Source: Rhizomys pruinosus (taxonomy: Eukaryota > Chordata > Mammalia > Rodentia > Spalacidae). Taken from it: 64,000 nt of DNA. Numbering within the stretch: position 1 is the stretch's first letter; every line of letters begins with the position of its first letter. Below the pieces are notes generated by a model, which did no database searches, had not been told where the DNA came from, and saw only the letters and a list, made by a program, of their open reading frames with translations. Made by a program: the position numbers and the translations under genes. Where the stretch lies: positions 6,612,616 through 6,676,615 of the forward strand of contig VZQC01005680.1 of the NCBI GenBank assembly GCA_009823505.1. The letters run 5' to 3'. Below are positions 1 through 9,765 of this stretch, piece by piece.

Positions 1-257
1 TAATCCTTCTACCAACTGAGCATTCTTTTTTATATATGTTTTATTTATTGTTTGAGAACTTCATACATTTATACATTGATTTTTTAAATCATATCCACCT
101 TTGAGAAGTCTTAATAAACAATTTCACAATGTAAAAGTTAGCAGGAGAAATACTGTCTCATTTATATATGTTCCTTTCCAGCTTATGTAGTACATTAAAT
201 TAGATAGTCCCAGCTATAAGAATTGAATGGGATGAGTATTTGTATAGCATTTAAAAA

Positions 258-448
258 TATTTTACTTATTTTTAAGTATATTGTGCATGTATGTAACTGC
301 ACCCATGTTGTGCAATGCCTGCAGAGATCAGAAGGGGGTGTCAGATCCCCTGGAACTGGAGTTATGGACGGTTGTTAGCCACCATGTGGATGCTGAGAAC
401 TGAACCTGGGTCCTCTGGAATACAAGCCAGTGCTCTTAACCACTGAAT
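258..448 (-). repeat. B2 SINE, main part (split by LINE-1)
   Basis: Read on the minus strand this is a B2-family tRNA-derived SINE: the body ends at the inverted 'gctcttaaccactga' segment. The missing head of the same B2 (ending 'ctctccagccc') reappears at about 1198-1219, so the LINE-1 piece between them was inserted into this SINE. Confidence 0.75.
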
Positions 449-1190
449 ACTTGAAGCTAGAGTAACAGTGGTATTTCTTGTTATATATGATTAAGAATGG
501 TCCCAAATCTATTTGGCTATTAGCTCTCTCCTTGGAGGAATAACTCACAGCTGATGCCACAAGCTTGTGTCCTCGGGTGGTTGGGCGATGTTGTGAGCCA
601 CAGTAAGAACTTGTCACCCTTTATAGAGAAACCACAGTTTGCGGATTAGCATGCCATCCAAGCATCTGTGTCTATGCTCACAGCTTAGCTTGACATAATA
701 AGTGGTTAACTGCTTAAATGCCTGTACATCCATAGCTGTTTGCTTTGTTAGATTGACTAAAAAGGGTATCACTGGAAAGCTGTCCAGTCCATGAAAGGAA
801 AACAACCTGAACAGACTGGAGTCCAAAATGACAAATCCAAAGGAATTAGACTGTTTTCTTCTACCCACTTGTGCCCCTTTCCAAAGCCCAGGAACTGCGG
901 AAGAGGAGCGTGGTAGATTGTAAGGCTGTGGAGAGATAGGGATGACTCATGAGACTACAGGAATATAGTCTGGACTCCTGATTGATCAACAAGTCTGGGC
1001 ACATAGCTTCTCCAACTGGTCTATGGGAACCTTGGGTTGTTCAAAATTGGACATAGATACTTGCAAAATGGACCAATTACCTGATTGTATGACATAATGA
1101 GTGACGTCATGCAATCTGCAAACAACTGTGTCATTGTATTGTAGAACACTTAAAAATAAATAAAATTATTAATTAAAAAAAAGAAACAAA
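449..1190 (+). mobile_element. LINE-1 3' UTR fragment, end type B
   Basis: This stretch matches, in order, the last ~700 bases of the plus-strand LINE-1 3' UTR at 41100-41790 (shared landmarks: ctctccttggaggaataac, ctgatgccacaagc, gagtgacgtc) and its inner part also resembles the long 3' UTR of the intact LINE-1 read on the minus strand. It ends in an A-rich tail with AATAAA-like motifs. The exact 5' border (449-500) is uncertain. It is non-coding. Confidence 0.7.
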
Positions 1191-1197
1191 CAGTTCA

Positions 1198-1219
1198 GTG
1201 AGTCACCTCTCCAGCCCTA
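1198..1219 (-). repeat. B2 SINE head, detached piece
   Basis: Short stretch ending in 'ctctccagccc', the typical start of a B2 on the minus strand, separated from the body at 258-448 by the LINE-1 insertion. Confidence 0.55.
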
Positions 1220-1276
1220 AATTGAACTAATATTTTTCTTTTTGCTTTTCAGATAAATAGAACTATAAACAATAAT

Positions 1277-2490
1277 TTGTGGCATCAGCCGTGGTTATTT
1301 CTCCAAGGAGAGAGCAATAGCCAATTAGATTTGGGAATAGAAGGCAATGGCTGCCTCTGCTGCACAGTATTTCCAGGCAGTGGAGTGTAGCTGGTGTCTA
1401 CGTGGAGTCTTGCTGCCTCAGGGAGACCCGATTTGCTTTATTGGTTTAGTGGCCTTTGGCAACACTCTCTGGCATTCCAGAGGCCATCTGTACACTTGAT
1501 GTGCAGTCTCAACTACATCCCTCCCATGTTAACTCAGGTCTTCGGCGCAGGGTCTTATGTGCCTCTCCTCCTGCACTGTATCCCAAACTTAGAGGCAAGG
1601 AGCCCTTACCTTTTGTGGGGCTTGGATCCCCGGGCCAACAGCCCTGGAGAACAATCCATTGCTGATGTCGAGATCTTCGTTAATATATTTGCCTGAGTGC
1701 ATAGCCCTAGGATTTAGTATTATTTTGGTTCTGAACAGAGAGTAATCCTTCCACAGTTCCCATGTCTACTGTCAATTAAGCTTACCTCCTCTACAGGTTA
1801 GGAGTGTTATGAGCCACAGTAGACCGTCATGATTTAACAGGAGGGAAAAAGTAATTCATGGATTAACATATCAAACATGTGTCTATGCTAAAGTAACCTT
1901 CATAACTATTAGTGCTGCTTAAATACCTATATATCTAATTGCTGTTGCTTCATTAGTAGGATTGAAAGGTTATTCCTGACAAACTGTCAGCCCATGAACG
2001 GAAACAGCCAGAACTTGACCAGAGTCCAAGTCCACAAGTCCAGAGCGAGTGGACTGTTTACCTCTCATCCACCTGTGCCCCTTTTCTAAGCCTAGGGAAA
2101 CAATCTGCGGAGAGGGGGCGTGGGTAGATGTAAGGGCTGCGATTGGGGTGATGGTGAACTACAGCAATGTAGTCTGGACACTCATTTGATCAACTTATCG
2201 ACAAAACCACCTGTCACCCCCGCTGGTGGTGGGGCTGTGGGGGTTTGGGCACAACCGCCTGCAGTAGGTTTGGCATGAAGGATGCTTGTACTCATGGTTA
2301 TCACTTATAGCTAAAAATGAAAAAAAAAAACTGAGAGAAAGATGGCAGGACAGTTATGGCAGAATGCATGATTCTGGGATGGGGTGGGGTCGGGGGGAGG
2401 GGAAAGGGAAATAAGCCTGAACTGAATTGGAAAAAAACTTTATGAAATGCACAAAGCATCAATAAAAATTAAATTAAAAAAAAAAAGAAA
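1277..2490 (+). mobile_element. LINE-1 3' end with 5' inversion (twin priming)
   Basis: Bases 1277-1780 match 13465-13990 of the intact LINE-1 3' UTR in the same window orientation, whereas 1778-2490 match 13466-12756 as the reverse complement. The two halves are neighbours in the intact element but inverted here, with a short 'aag' overlap at the join. The copy ends in an A-rich tail and is flanked by an imperfect target duplication (tataaacaataat at 1264-1276, tataacaataat at 2491-2502). That is the expected product of twin-primed target-primed reverse transcription. Confidence 0.8.
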
Positions 2491-2504
2491 TATAACAATA
2501 ATGT

Positions 2505-2885
2505 TGTTCAGCTTGCCTTTCAACTGGGGATTTGGTGTTAGCACCCAAAAATGAGGCAAATGATTTGCCATTTGTTTTTCTGGGACTTTGTTACTTCACT
2601 TAGCATAATGGTTTCAATCTCCAACCATTTATTTGAAAAGTTCATGATGTCATCTTTCTTTACCACTGAATATTGCTCCATTGTGTAGATGTACCAAATT
2701 TTTGTCCTCCACTCTTCTGTTGAGGAGTGTTTGGGTTGGTTCCAGCTCTTTGCGATTGTGAAGAGAACTGCAATAGACATGGATGTGCATGTATCTTTGC
2801 GGTGGTATGAGTCTTATGGGAGTATACTCAGGAGTGGTATGACTGGGTCAGGTGGTAGGCTCATTTTGAGTCTTTGTTTATAGTA
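2505..2885 (-). pseudogene. LINE-1 ORF2 C-terminal remnant
   Basis: On the minus strand it encodes a decayed version of the last ~120 residues of LINE-1 ORF2 (SWNQPKHSSTEEW, IWYIYTMEQYSVVKKDDIMNF-like and SEVTKSQKNK stretches can be read). It is 5'-truncated and has no poly(A) visible at its 3' side, so it may be the residue of an older nested element. Confidence 0.7.
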
Positions 2886-2904
2886 ATATTTTTATGTCTA
2901 GTAT

Positions 2905-3082
2905 TTTAGCCTCATGTATACACAATCACATGCATACAGTACTGACAGAGGCCAGAAGAGGGCACCAAATCTCCTGGAACCGGAATTCCAGTGGGTTGTT
3001 AACTGCCATGTGTGTGCTGGAAACCAAATCTGGATCCTCTGCAAGAGCAGCCAGCTGTCTTAAACACCAAGTCATCTCACTT
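2905..3082 (-). repeat. B2 SINE, diverged
   Basis: Minus-strand B2 similarity (cagaagagggc, ctcctggaac, gccatgtgtgtgctgg, ctctgcaagagcag) with many substitutions and no clear target duplication. Confidence 0.6.
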
Positions 3083-3274
3083 GCTTCATTTTTTATTTTT
3101 AAGATTGCTTTTACGTTGTATATATACATTGTCATTTAATATAACTTTTTATCATGATTCCCTCCCCTTTGTATTACTCCAAATTATGCCTATATAAACA
3201 ACACATGTGTATCAAAATTATGACCTCTGGGAATAAACTGTATGTTGATTCCTAAAAAAAAAAAAAAAAAGAAT

Positions 3275-3505
3275 GGTCAGTACCAGGCTAAAGAGAGGCT
3301 CAGTGGTTAAGAGCAATGGCTGCTCTTGCAGATGACTTGCCTTTGGTTCCCAGCACCTACATGCCAGCTCGCAACCATTGTAACTCCAGGTCCAGAGAAT
3401 CTGATACCCTCTTTTGGCCTCTGCAGGCACTGCACAACATGATGAACTTATATACAGGAAAAGTATTAGTATACATAGGATAATAATAAAATAAAAGACA
3501 AGGAG
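3275..3505 (+). repeat. B2 SINE, diverged
   Basis: Plus-strand B2: 'agaggctcagtggttaagagcaatggctgctcttgcag' type head (box A region), mid-part 'gataccctcttttggcctctgcagg', and an A-rich tail near 3485-3500. Confidence 0.6.
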
Positions 3506-3544
3506 TTGATATTTTTAAACAAAAATAACTTAGCTTTTAATATT

Positions 3545-3690
3545 TAATTATTATTTTTGTATGTGTGTGTGTATGTAGATTCCTACAGGTGCCATAAAGA
3601 GAGCATCAGATTCCCTGGATCTGGAGTTATAGATAGTTGTGAGCCACCCATGTGGGTGCTGGGAATAGCCACCTCTCCAGCACCAAGAAC
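3545..3690 (-). repeat. B2 SINE, internally deleted
   Basis: Minus-strand B2 segments (ctggatctggagttatagatagttgtgagccac, gtgggtgctgggaat, ccacctctccagcacc pattern) with a deletion between the last two. Confidence 0.55.
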
Positions 3691-3699
3691 TTTAAGTAT

Positions 3700-4175
3700 T
3701 TTTTAGCAACAGTGAGTACTCATCATGGCACAGTGCTCAAAGACTTACATGCATTACTATCTCATCTGAGTATCTTAACACAATAGTGCCAAATTGGTGA
3801 ATAGATTCAGTTCCCTGACCTCTCCTGGCTCCCCTTCCTGTCATTCACAAACACTTCAACTATATAACGGGAGAAGAATTTGTGTTTTGAATATATTCAT
3901 AAAGTATTATTGAAATAAGAGCTATGAAACTGACAGGGAGTATATATTGACTTCCACCTTACCTTCAAATGAGCATCCACTTTTGAGTACTCAGCAAATA
4001 TTAGCTGACTGAATTTATGAATGAATCAAGAGTTCAAAGAAAATATCCTATTTTAAGATTTTCCCAAGATTAATTCATATCATTTCATTTATTTCATTTT
4101 TGGGGAATTTGAAACACGTACTGTTTTCTTGACATCACTGTACACATACACTCATGTTCATATTTAATATCAGAG
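3700..4175. other. unassigned AT-rich sequence
   Basis: I see no reading frame, recognised repeat or RNA gene here. Confidence 0.4.
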
Positions 4176-4642
4176 GATCATATTTTTTTTAATTATTGAA
4201 CATTTGTACAATGCATACAAAGGTTCCCAATCAAACCTAGTCCTCCCATGCCCCAAGACCCCACTAGAACTCATGCATTACAACATCTAAGCTAAGTCCT
4301 ATCCAGTCAAGCTCCCAAACCCAGGAGTCCTTATGTGCAAATAGATCTGCTGGAGCCTAGTCAGAATATCTAGGAGTTCTAGGTAAGGCACACTCTTCCT
4401 CACCCAACAGTACTCAGTTTCTTACAGTTTTCAGTCCAGGATCAGTCTCCCACCCACTTCTATTGCTCCACTTTGAGACCTTGTCCCACTTGGCATGTCC
4501 CACATCTGATGCCTACATTACCACAGGTTTGCATGTGAAAGCTTACAGTTGATTGTAAGTCACTATTTATTTACATTTGTGTCCCAGCTTTGGCTCTTAA
4601 AATCTTTCTGTCCCCTCTTCTGCAATGATCTCTGAGCTGTAG

Positions 4643-5054
4643 GTAGGTGTGCTGGATAGCTTTAGTGTCAACTTGACACACCTGGGTTGAAGGAGCCTCA
4701 ATTGGGGAATTGGCTCCATTGGACTGGCCTGTGGTCACGTCTGTGGAGTATTGTCTTGATTGTTGAGCAATGTGGGAGGGCCCAGCCCACTATGGGTGGT
4801 ACCACCCTGGGCAGGTTGTTATGTGCAGTACAAGAAGGCGGGCTGAGCATGAGCCAGGGGAGCAAGCCAATAAGCAGCATTCCTCCATGGCCTGTGCTTC
4901 AGCTCCTGCCTCCAGGTTCCTGCCCTGAGTTCCTGCCTTGGGCTCCCTCAGTGATGAACTCTGACCCAGGAGAAGTGAGCCGAATAAACCCTTTTCTCCC
5001 CAAGTTGGAATTCATCAGAGTTTTTGTCACAGCGATTGAAGGGAAACTAGAACA
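4643..5054 (+). mobile_element. URR1-like DNA element, copy 1 of a tandem pair
   Basis: Contains 'ctttagtgtcaacttgacac', 'gagggcccagcccac', 'ctcctgcctccaggttcctgcc' and 'cagtgatgaac...aataaaccctttt', the layout I associate with the non-autonomous rodent repeat URR1 (thought to be hAT-related). It has no transposase frame. The boundary motif gtaggtg starts at 4643. The family name is from memory and should be checked. Confidence 0.6.
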
Positions 5055-5455
5055 GTAGGCGTGGTGGATAGCTTTAGTGTCAACTTGACACACCTGGGTT
5101 GAGGGACCCTCAATTGGGGAATTGGCTCCATTGGATTGGCCTGTGGCCACATCTGTGGAGTATTGTCTTGATGGTCGAGCAGTGTGGGAGGGTCCAGCTC
5201 ACAATGAGTGGTGCCACCCTGGGCAGGTTGTTGTGTACAGTATAAGAAGGCAGGCTGGGCATGGGCCAGGGGAGCAAGCCAGTGAACAGTATTCCTCCAT
5301 GGCCTGTGCTTCAGCTCCTGCCTCCAGGTTCCTGCCTTGGGCTCCCTCAGTGATGAACTGTGACCCAGGAGAAGTGAGCTGAATAAACCCTTTCCTCCCC
5401 AAGTTGGTGTCGGTAAGAGTGTTTTGTCACAGCAATGGAAGACAAACTAGAACAG
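5055..5455 (+). mobile_element. URR1-like DNA element, copy 2 of a tandem pair
   Basis: Direct-repeat neighbour of the preceding copy, clearly the same sequence (most positions identical by eye) and in the same orientation, starting at gtaggcg (5055) and followed by gtaggtg again at 5455. One ~12-base segment of copy 1 (around 4925-4937) is missing here. Confidence 0.65.
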
Positions 5456-6624
5456 TAGGTGAGGTTTTATATGGGGGCCCAAACCAGGGACACACACTCT
5501 GGAGGCTCCCATTCTTTGAAGGTTGACTAGTTGTGGCCTTCTGTTTGCATCACACTCTATTGTGTACAGAAGCATTACTGGCGAGAACCGAGGAGGGCAC
5601 ACATGTACTCTCTGCCTGTCATTCTGTATGTGCAGGTTCAATTGTAGATGCATCTCTTAGGAATGAGGATTTTTCAGATGTACATGTTCTGTGTCTGACC
5701 AGTTGTTCCATTCTGCAGTGGCCTCCATCTTTTGCATACTGTAGCTTTTCTGATGAGTGGCATATGATATGCTTGACTGTAAATATAAGATTCCATAGTT
5801 AAGGTATGGTAAGAAATTTCATTTGTCTAGAGATATTACACCAATAGGGTTTCTCTAGGCTCTATGTCCTCTCCAGCCCTGTGAATTTGGCTGAGTTTAC
5901 AGTCAGTCTCATGGGTTCACTCCCATTGAGAGGTTTCCAAGTCCAATTAGATAGCTGTTGACCATCCCCCAGACCATAGTTCCTCTACTGCGCCAATAGA
6001 GGTAGTCTGCTGGGCAGCTCATTATGGTGGTTAGGGTTTGACCATGGATGATCATGGTGGCTGGGTTATACCATTGGTTGATTTTTCTCTCGTAGCAGTG
6101 TGCACATTGTCTAGGATTAGAACACTTCAGACAGAAAGGTTCCAGGTCAGTTCCTGTTCCATTCATCTAAGTCCTATCCCTGACATGTCCTGTTCTGAAC
6201 AGTAGGGTCTTGTTTTCTATTTCTGGTAGATAATCAAGAACATTGGAGATAGCCTGCTTTCTTTTGAGAGTCACTTGGATTACTCTCCCCAACCATTCAA
6301 AGGTTGCACAGTCTGTGCGTTAATGTTCAGACAGCGTATGTGAATTTCTCATGAGGTCTCAGTGGCATCACTTTACATTCTGGGTTTACTAGCCTTGCAA
6401 GTTCCAGTAACGTCTCTTCTTCCCTTACCACCCTTCTCCTCCCTCCCCAGCACCCCTGTCATCCTCACTCTCCCACTCTCCTGACCTCCCCCACCTCCCA
6501 TCAAACCCTTGTTTATCTCCCCATCCTCCCCTCCCACCCTCCCCCCAGTAGCATCTGTTCCTTACTGTCCCCCTGCTTGGGGATTTTTCTTTTTCCTTTA
6601 CTTCCATGTATCCTTTTCAATTTC

Positions 6625-7052
6625 AAGCTAGAGCCACAGGCTTTAGCTTGCTTATGCTGAGCTTGTTTACAAGGAAGTTGACTCTGTGAATTGTCACCTC
6701 GAGCCTTTCCCAAGAGCTGGGTGCGGACGTGCAGTAAAAGCCACCAGCCTTTCCCAAGAGCTGGGTGCAGACGTGCAGCAAAAGCCACCAGATACTCCAG
6801 CCCAATGTCTCAACTCAGTGATCTTGCAAAAACAGACCCTCCTCTGATGCCAGATGGCCTGACTGACTGATTATCCTGTTTCACCCACCCCCTCCCTATT
6901 TCTTGTTTCTGCAAGATATATACAACTGCTTGTGCTCAATAAATTAGACCTTGACAAAGCTCACAGGGTCTCCTTTTCTCTCTCGCCCATCTTTACAGGT
7001 CTGGGATCTCCTTCGGGTACCTGCGGATTACTGCCCCCACAGACAGGGGACA
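6625..7052 (+). repeat. 5' LTR of betaretrovirus-like ERV
   Basis: Matches the LTR at 9051-9382 and the reverse complement of 55149-55563. The end is ...gggaca (7052); the start is eroded. U3 has two tandem copies of a ~44-base unit (6704-6747 and 6748-6791). A TATA-like gatatata lies near 6915 and AATAAA at 6938-6943. An imperfect 6-base match (atttca at 6620-6625, atatca at 9383-9388) could be the target duplication. Confidence 0.85.
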
Positions 7053-7054
7053 AT

Positions 7055-7072
7055 TGGCGCCCAATGTGGGGC
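7055..7072 (+). promoter_or_regulatory. retroviral primer-binding site, Lys-tRNA type
   Basis: Eighteen bases beginning tggcgcccaatgtgggg lie two bases after the 5' LTR. They complement the 3' end of tRNA-Lys1,2, as used by betaretroviruses, with one mismatch (T where the perfect site has C). Confidence 0.85.
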
Positions 7073-7182
7073 TCGAAGTCAGAGACCCCCCACCAGACAA
7101 AGAAACAAGAAGGACCGGCCGGTCGAACACTTAAAAAAGAAGACGTCCACCGCCCACGGAGCCAGGACCTCACGGATGAAAA

Positions 7183-7188
7183 GTAAGT
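7183..7188 (+). promoter_or_regulatory. possible ERV splice donor
   Basis: A consensus-like gtaagt follows 'gaaaa' in the leader between the primer-binding site and the gag start, where retroviruses place the major splice donor. No transcript evidence. Confidence 0.45.
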
Positions 7189-7211
7189 GATTTCTTTGTC
7201 TCAAATTAGAG

Positions 7212-7619
7212 ATGGGCCATTCGCTGTCTAAGGAAGAGAGACAGCCTTCAGGGAGAGAGGAGTCTGGGTTACAGACTCCCCTTCTTCAGCACCTATCCTT
7301 GAAACCACAAAACAGTTCCTAAAGCCTAAAGTGCGGACAAGTAGGACATTTTGCAAAACAATGCTTATCTACTGCCAAGGGCCCCAACCCCGCTAACCTT
7401 CCACCCACCCACGGTGGTGGAGGCGGCTCCCGACCGCCTAGCCAAAACTGTCCTAGATGTAAAAAAAAAAAAAGATTTGGTAAAGTTTTTATATTCATTG
7501 GAGATCTCTGTCCATGGGTTATATTGGACGGCCCCTCCATTCATCCCAAAATAAGAGACAAGGTGGGTAGGGAACTTAATGCCCACCTTAAGGAAAAAGG
7601 AAATCTCTCATTATATTAA
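7212..7619 (+). pseudogene. gag: ERV gag remnant (N terminus joined to nucleocapsid)
   Basis: Starts with ATG-GGC (Met-Gly, a potential myristoylation start) 25 bases after the putative splice donor. It runs 36 codons to a TAA at 7320-7322 and continues open in the same frame to a TAA at 7617-7619. Right after the first stop comes a zinc-knuckle-like run, K-C-G-Q-V-G-H-F-A-K-Q-C, whose first Cys position is a Ser codon; a Pro/Gly-rich stretch and C-P-R-C followed by an A13 run suggest a damaged second knuckle. Most of gag (matrix and capsid) is absent, so a large internal deletion is inferred. It cannot make particles. Confidence 0.75.
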
Positions 7620-7889
7620 GTCAAATATCTATGCAAGCTCTCTGTGTGTTAACTGTTCTCTCATGTGTCTGAGATTTGTGTCATGTGTGTTCCTCTGTGT
7701 TGGTTTCTGTTAAAAGTGGCCACTTCAAAGTTTTTCATTCCATATTGTGCACATAAATTAAGCTTACTTTCGGCATGCCTCTTAAACTTTTTCAAAGGCC
7801 TAATTTGAACCCAGGTTCCTAAGTTCCTACAAAAAATTCTAAACTGGTTTTCTAAAGGTTTTATTTGTTATCTGTTAAGACTGGATAAA

Positions 7890-8045
7890 GCCAGGTGTGG
7901 TGGCGCACGCCTTTAATCCTAGCACTTGGGAGGCAGAGGCAGGTGGATCTTTGTGAGTTCAAGGCCAGCCTGGTCTACAGAGCGAGCTCCAGGACAGCTG
8001 GGGCTACAGGGAGACCCTGTCTCGGAAAAGAAAAAAAAAAAAAAA
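7890..8045 (+). repeat. B1 SINE
   Basis: Near-complete B1: gccaggtgtggtggcgcacgcc head, gcacttgggaggcagaggc, gttcaaggccagcctggtc, gagaccctgtctc and an A tail to ~8045. It sits inside the ERV internal region. Confidence 0.95.
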
Positions 8046-8774
8046 GAGGGACCTATGGGTCTTGGAGACCAGTTTGGTAAGCTAGAATCTCTACAAGATT
8101 GGAAATTACTCTTTCAAGGAAGCTATGTTCCAGGAGGAATTGTTTTGTGATGTATGGCATGTGTTTGTTGACTGTGTGCTGTGGTTTGCCGTGGCTGTTG
8201 CGTTTCAAGTTGTGGCATGGAGAAAGTTTAATATCTCCAAATCAGTGAAGGCATGGGATAAGGATGAATGCAGAGGAAATTCTCCTATTGACTGGTGGTG
8301 AGCCTGTGGATGGCGCTGATGGAGATTTGGCCTGTGTGCCGGAGAGCCTTTCTCTGATGGGCTTTGAGAAGCTTTCATTCTCTTGTGGGTTTTCACCCAC
8401 TTGGAGGGACATGATTATGCAGCCCGTGAGTGCTGGTTTGGCTTCCCTGGATTGGGGGCATCTGTTGCTTCCCCAGCCTTCCCAGGTGGTGGGTATTCAG
8501 AGAAATTGTGAGAGGAGCCCCTCCTCTCCCATCAATTGCCTTCTAGAGGTTTTGAAATGTGGTTGAAATTTGCCCTGCAGCCTGGGGTCCTGGCTCCCGC
8601 CTTCTGGCCACAGTTCAGGTGGGGAAGGTCACAGAGGCTGGAAGGACAGGCATGCCCACGGAGCATTTTGCAGCAAGCATTCCATAGAGGTGTTCCTAAA
8701 GGCTAGTCTTACAGACTGTGGACCTCCACCTTACCAAGTTGTATCAATTAAGCAATTCGAATCCATCTCAGCAA
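8046..8774 (+). other. ERV internal region without retroviral coding similarity
   Basis: Lies between the B1 and the pre-LTR segment shared with the ERV at 55149-58585, but I cannot read any pol or env similarity in either strand. It is moderately GC-rich (about 50 %) with no long frame. The place and size recall ETn-type non-autonomous elements whose coding region was replaced; that parallel is an inference. Confidence 0.45.
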
Positions 8775-9036
8775 GGCTCAATTTTCACTTGCTCTAAATC
8801 ATCGCCCTCAGGCCTTATAAGAGTGAGCTAGCCCAAACCAACCCAGGTGGCCGCCCCAAAGATGGGCAACTTCCTCTCCCCTCTTACCAACCTAAGACAG
8901 GAGCCCTGAGGATGACAGGGTGTCCAAAGACGGGTAAGGAAGAGGGTCTTGTAGAGGTCGAACCTAAGACAGGGACGGTCACATAATCGGCTGCAGACAC
9001 CACTCTGCCTGATACTTATCCATACCTTCTTAATGT

Positions 9037-9050
9037 AAAGAAGGGGGATA
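9037..9050 (+). promoter_or_regulatory. ERV polypurine tract
   Basis: Purine run aaagaagggggata directly before the TG of the 3' LTR, the plus-strand primer site of retroviral reverse transcription. The same tract occurs next to the LTR at 55563 on the minus strand. Confidence 0.8.
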
Positions 9051-9382
9051 TGTAAGGAGCTGCAGGCTTTAGCTTGCTTACGCTGAGCTTGCTTACAAGG
9101 AAGTTGACTCTGTGAATTGTCACCTCGAGCCTTTCCCAAGAACTGGGTGCGGACGTGCAGTAAAAGCCACCAGCCTTTCCCAAGATGGCCCGACCGACTG
9201 ATTACCTGTTTCACCCACCCCCTCCCTATTTCTTGTTTCTGCAAGATATATACAACTACTTGTGCTCAATAAATTAGACCTTGACAAAGCTCGCAGGGTC
9301 TCCTTTTCTCTCTCGCCCATCTTTACAGGTCTGGGGTCTCCTTCGGGTACCTGCGGATTACTGCCCCCACAGACAGGGGACA
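9051..9382 (+). repeat. 3' LTR of betaretrovirus-like ERV, deleted
   Basis: Starts tgtaaggagc and ends gggaca. Compared with the 5' LTR it lacks about 100 bases: after cctttcccaag it jumps to atggcc, losing the second 44-base U3 unit and adjoining sequence. The TATA-like and AATAAA motifs are kept. Confidence 0.9.
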
Positions 9383-9538
9383 ATATCACAATGAGTATTC
9401 ACATAAGGGGATTCATGCTACAATCCACAAATGAGGGAGAACATACATCGCCCGGTTTTCTGCTTCTGTCTTCATTCAGAATAACATTCTCTAAGTTCCA
9501 TCCATTTACCTGCGAATTTCATAATTTCGTCTTTTCTT

Positions 9539-9765
9539 TTTTATTTTAAATTTTTTTAATGTGTATGGGTGTACTGTCTGCATGTAGGTTGGTGCACTCA
9601 TGTCATGCAATGCCGTGGAGGTCAGAAAAGAGCATCAGATTCCCCTGGAACTGGAGTTAAAGATGGTTCTCAGCTGCCATGTGGGAGCTGGGGATCAAGG
9701 GATCAAACCTGGGTCCTCTGCAAGAGCAGTCGGTGCTCTTTACCACTAGGCCATCTCTCCAGCCC
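9539..9765 (-). repeat. B2 SINE
   Basis: Minus-strand B2 inserted in the old ORF2, flanked by aatttcgtcttttctt (9523-9538) and aatttcatcttttctt (9766-9781). Confidence 0.9.

Larger units (their letters stand above)
4182..6624 (-). mobile_element. probable old LINE-1 3' UTR (with URR1-like insert)
   Basis: Begins with a T-run at 4182-4190, as a minus-strand poly(A) tail would. It carries a long pyrimidine-rich tract at 6415-6560 (a purine/G-rich tract in sense), typical of rodent LINE-1 3' UTRs, and leads, after the ERV at 6625-9382, straight into the end of a minus-strand LINE-1 ORF2 at 9383. The sequence does not resemble the 3' UTR of the intact LINE-1. The assignment rests on position and composition, so it is an inference. 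Confidence 0.4.

Noticed and set aside
4687..5382. Open frames of 60-123 codons in the URR1-like pair
   Set aside because: Non-coding element; the frames do not agree between the two copies or with a transposase.
6625..6630. Exact TG start and perfect target duplication for the 5' LTR
   Set aside because: The end is eroded; only an imperfect 6-base match is visible, so no firm border is claimed.
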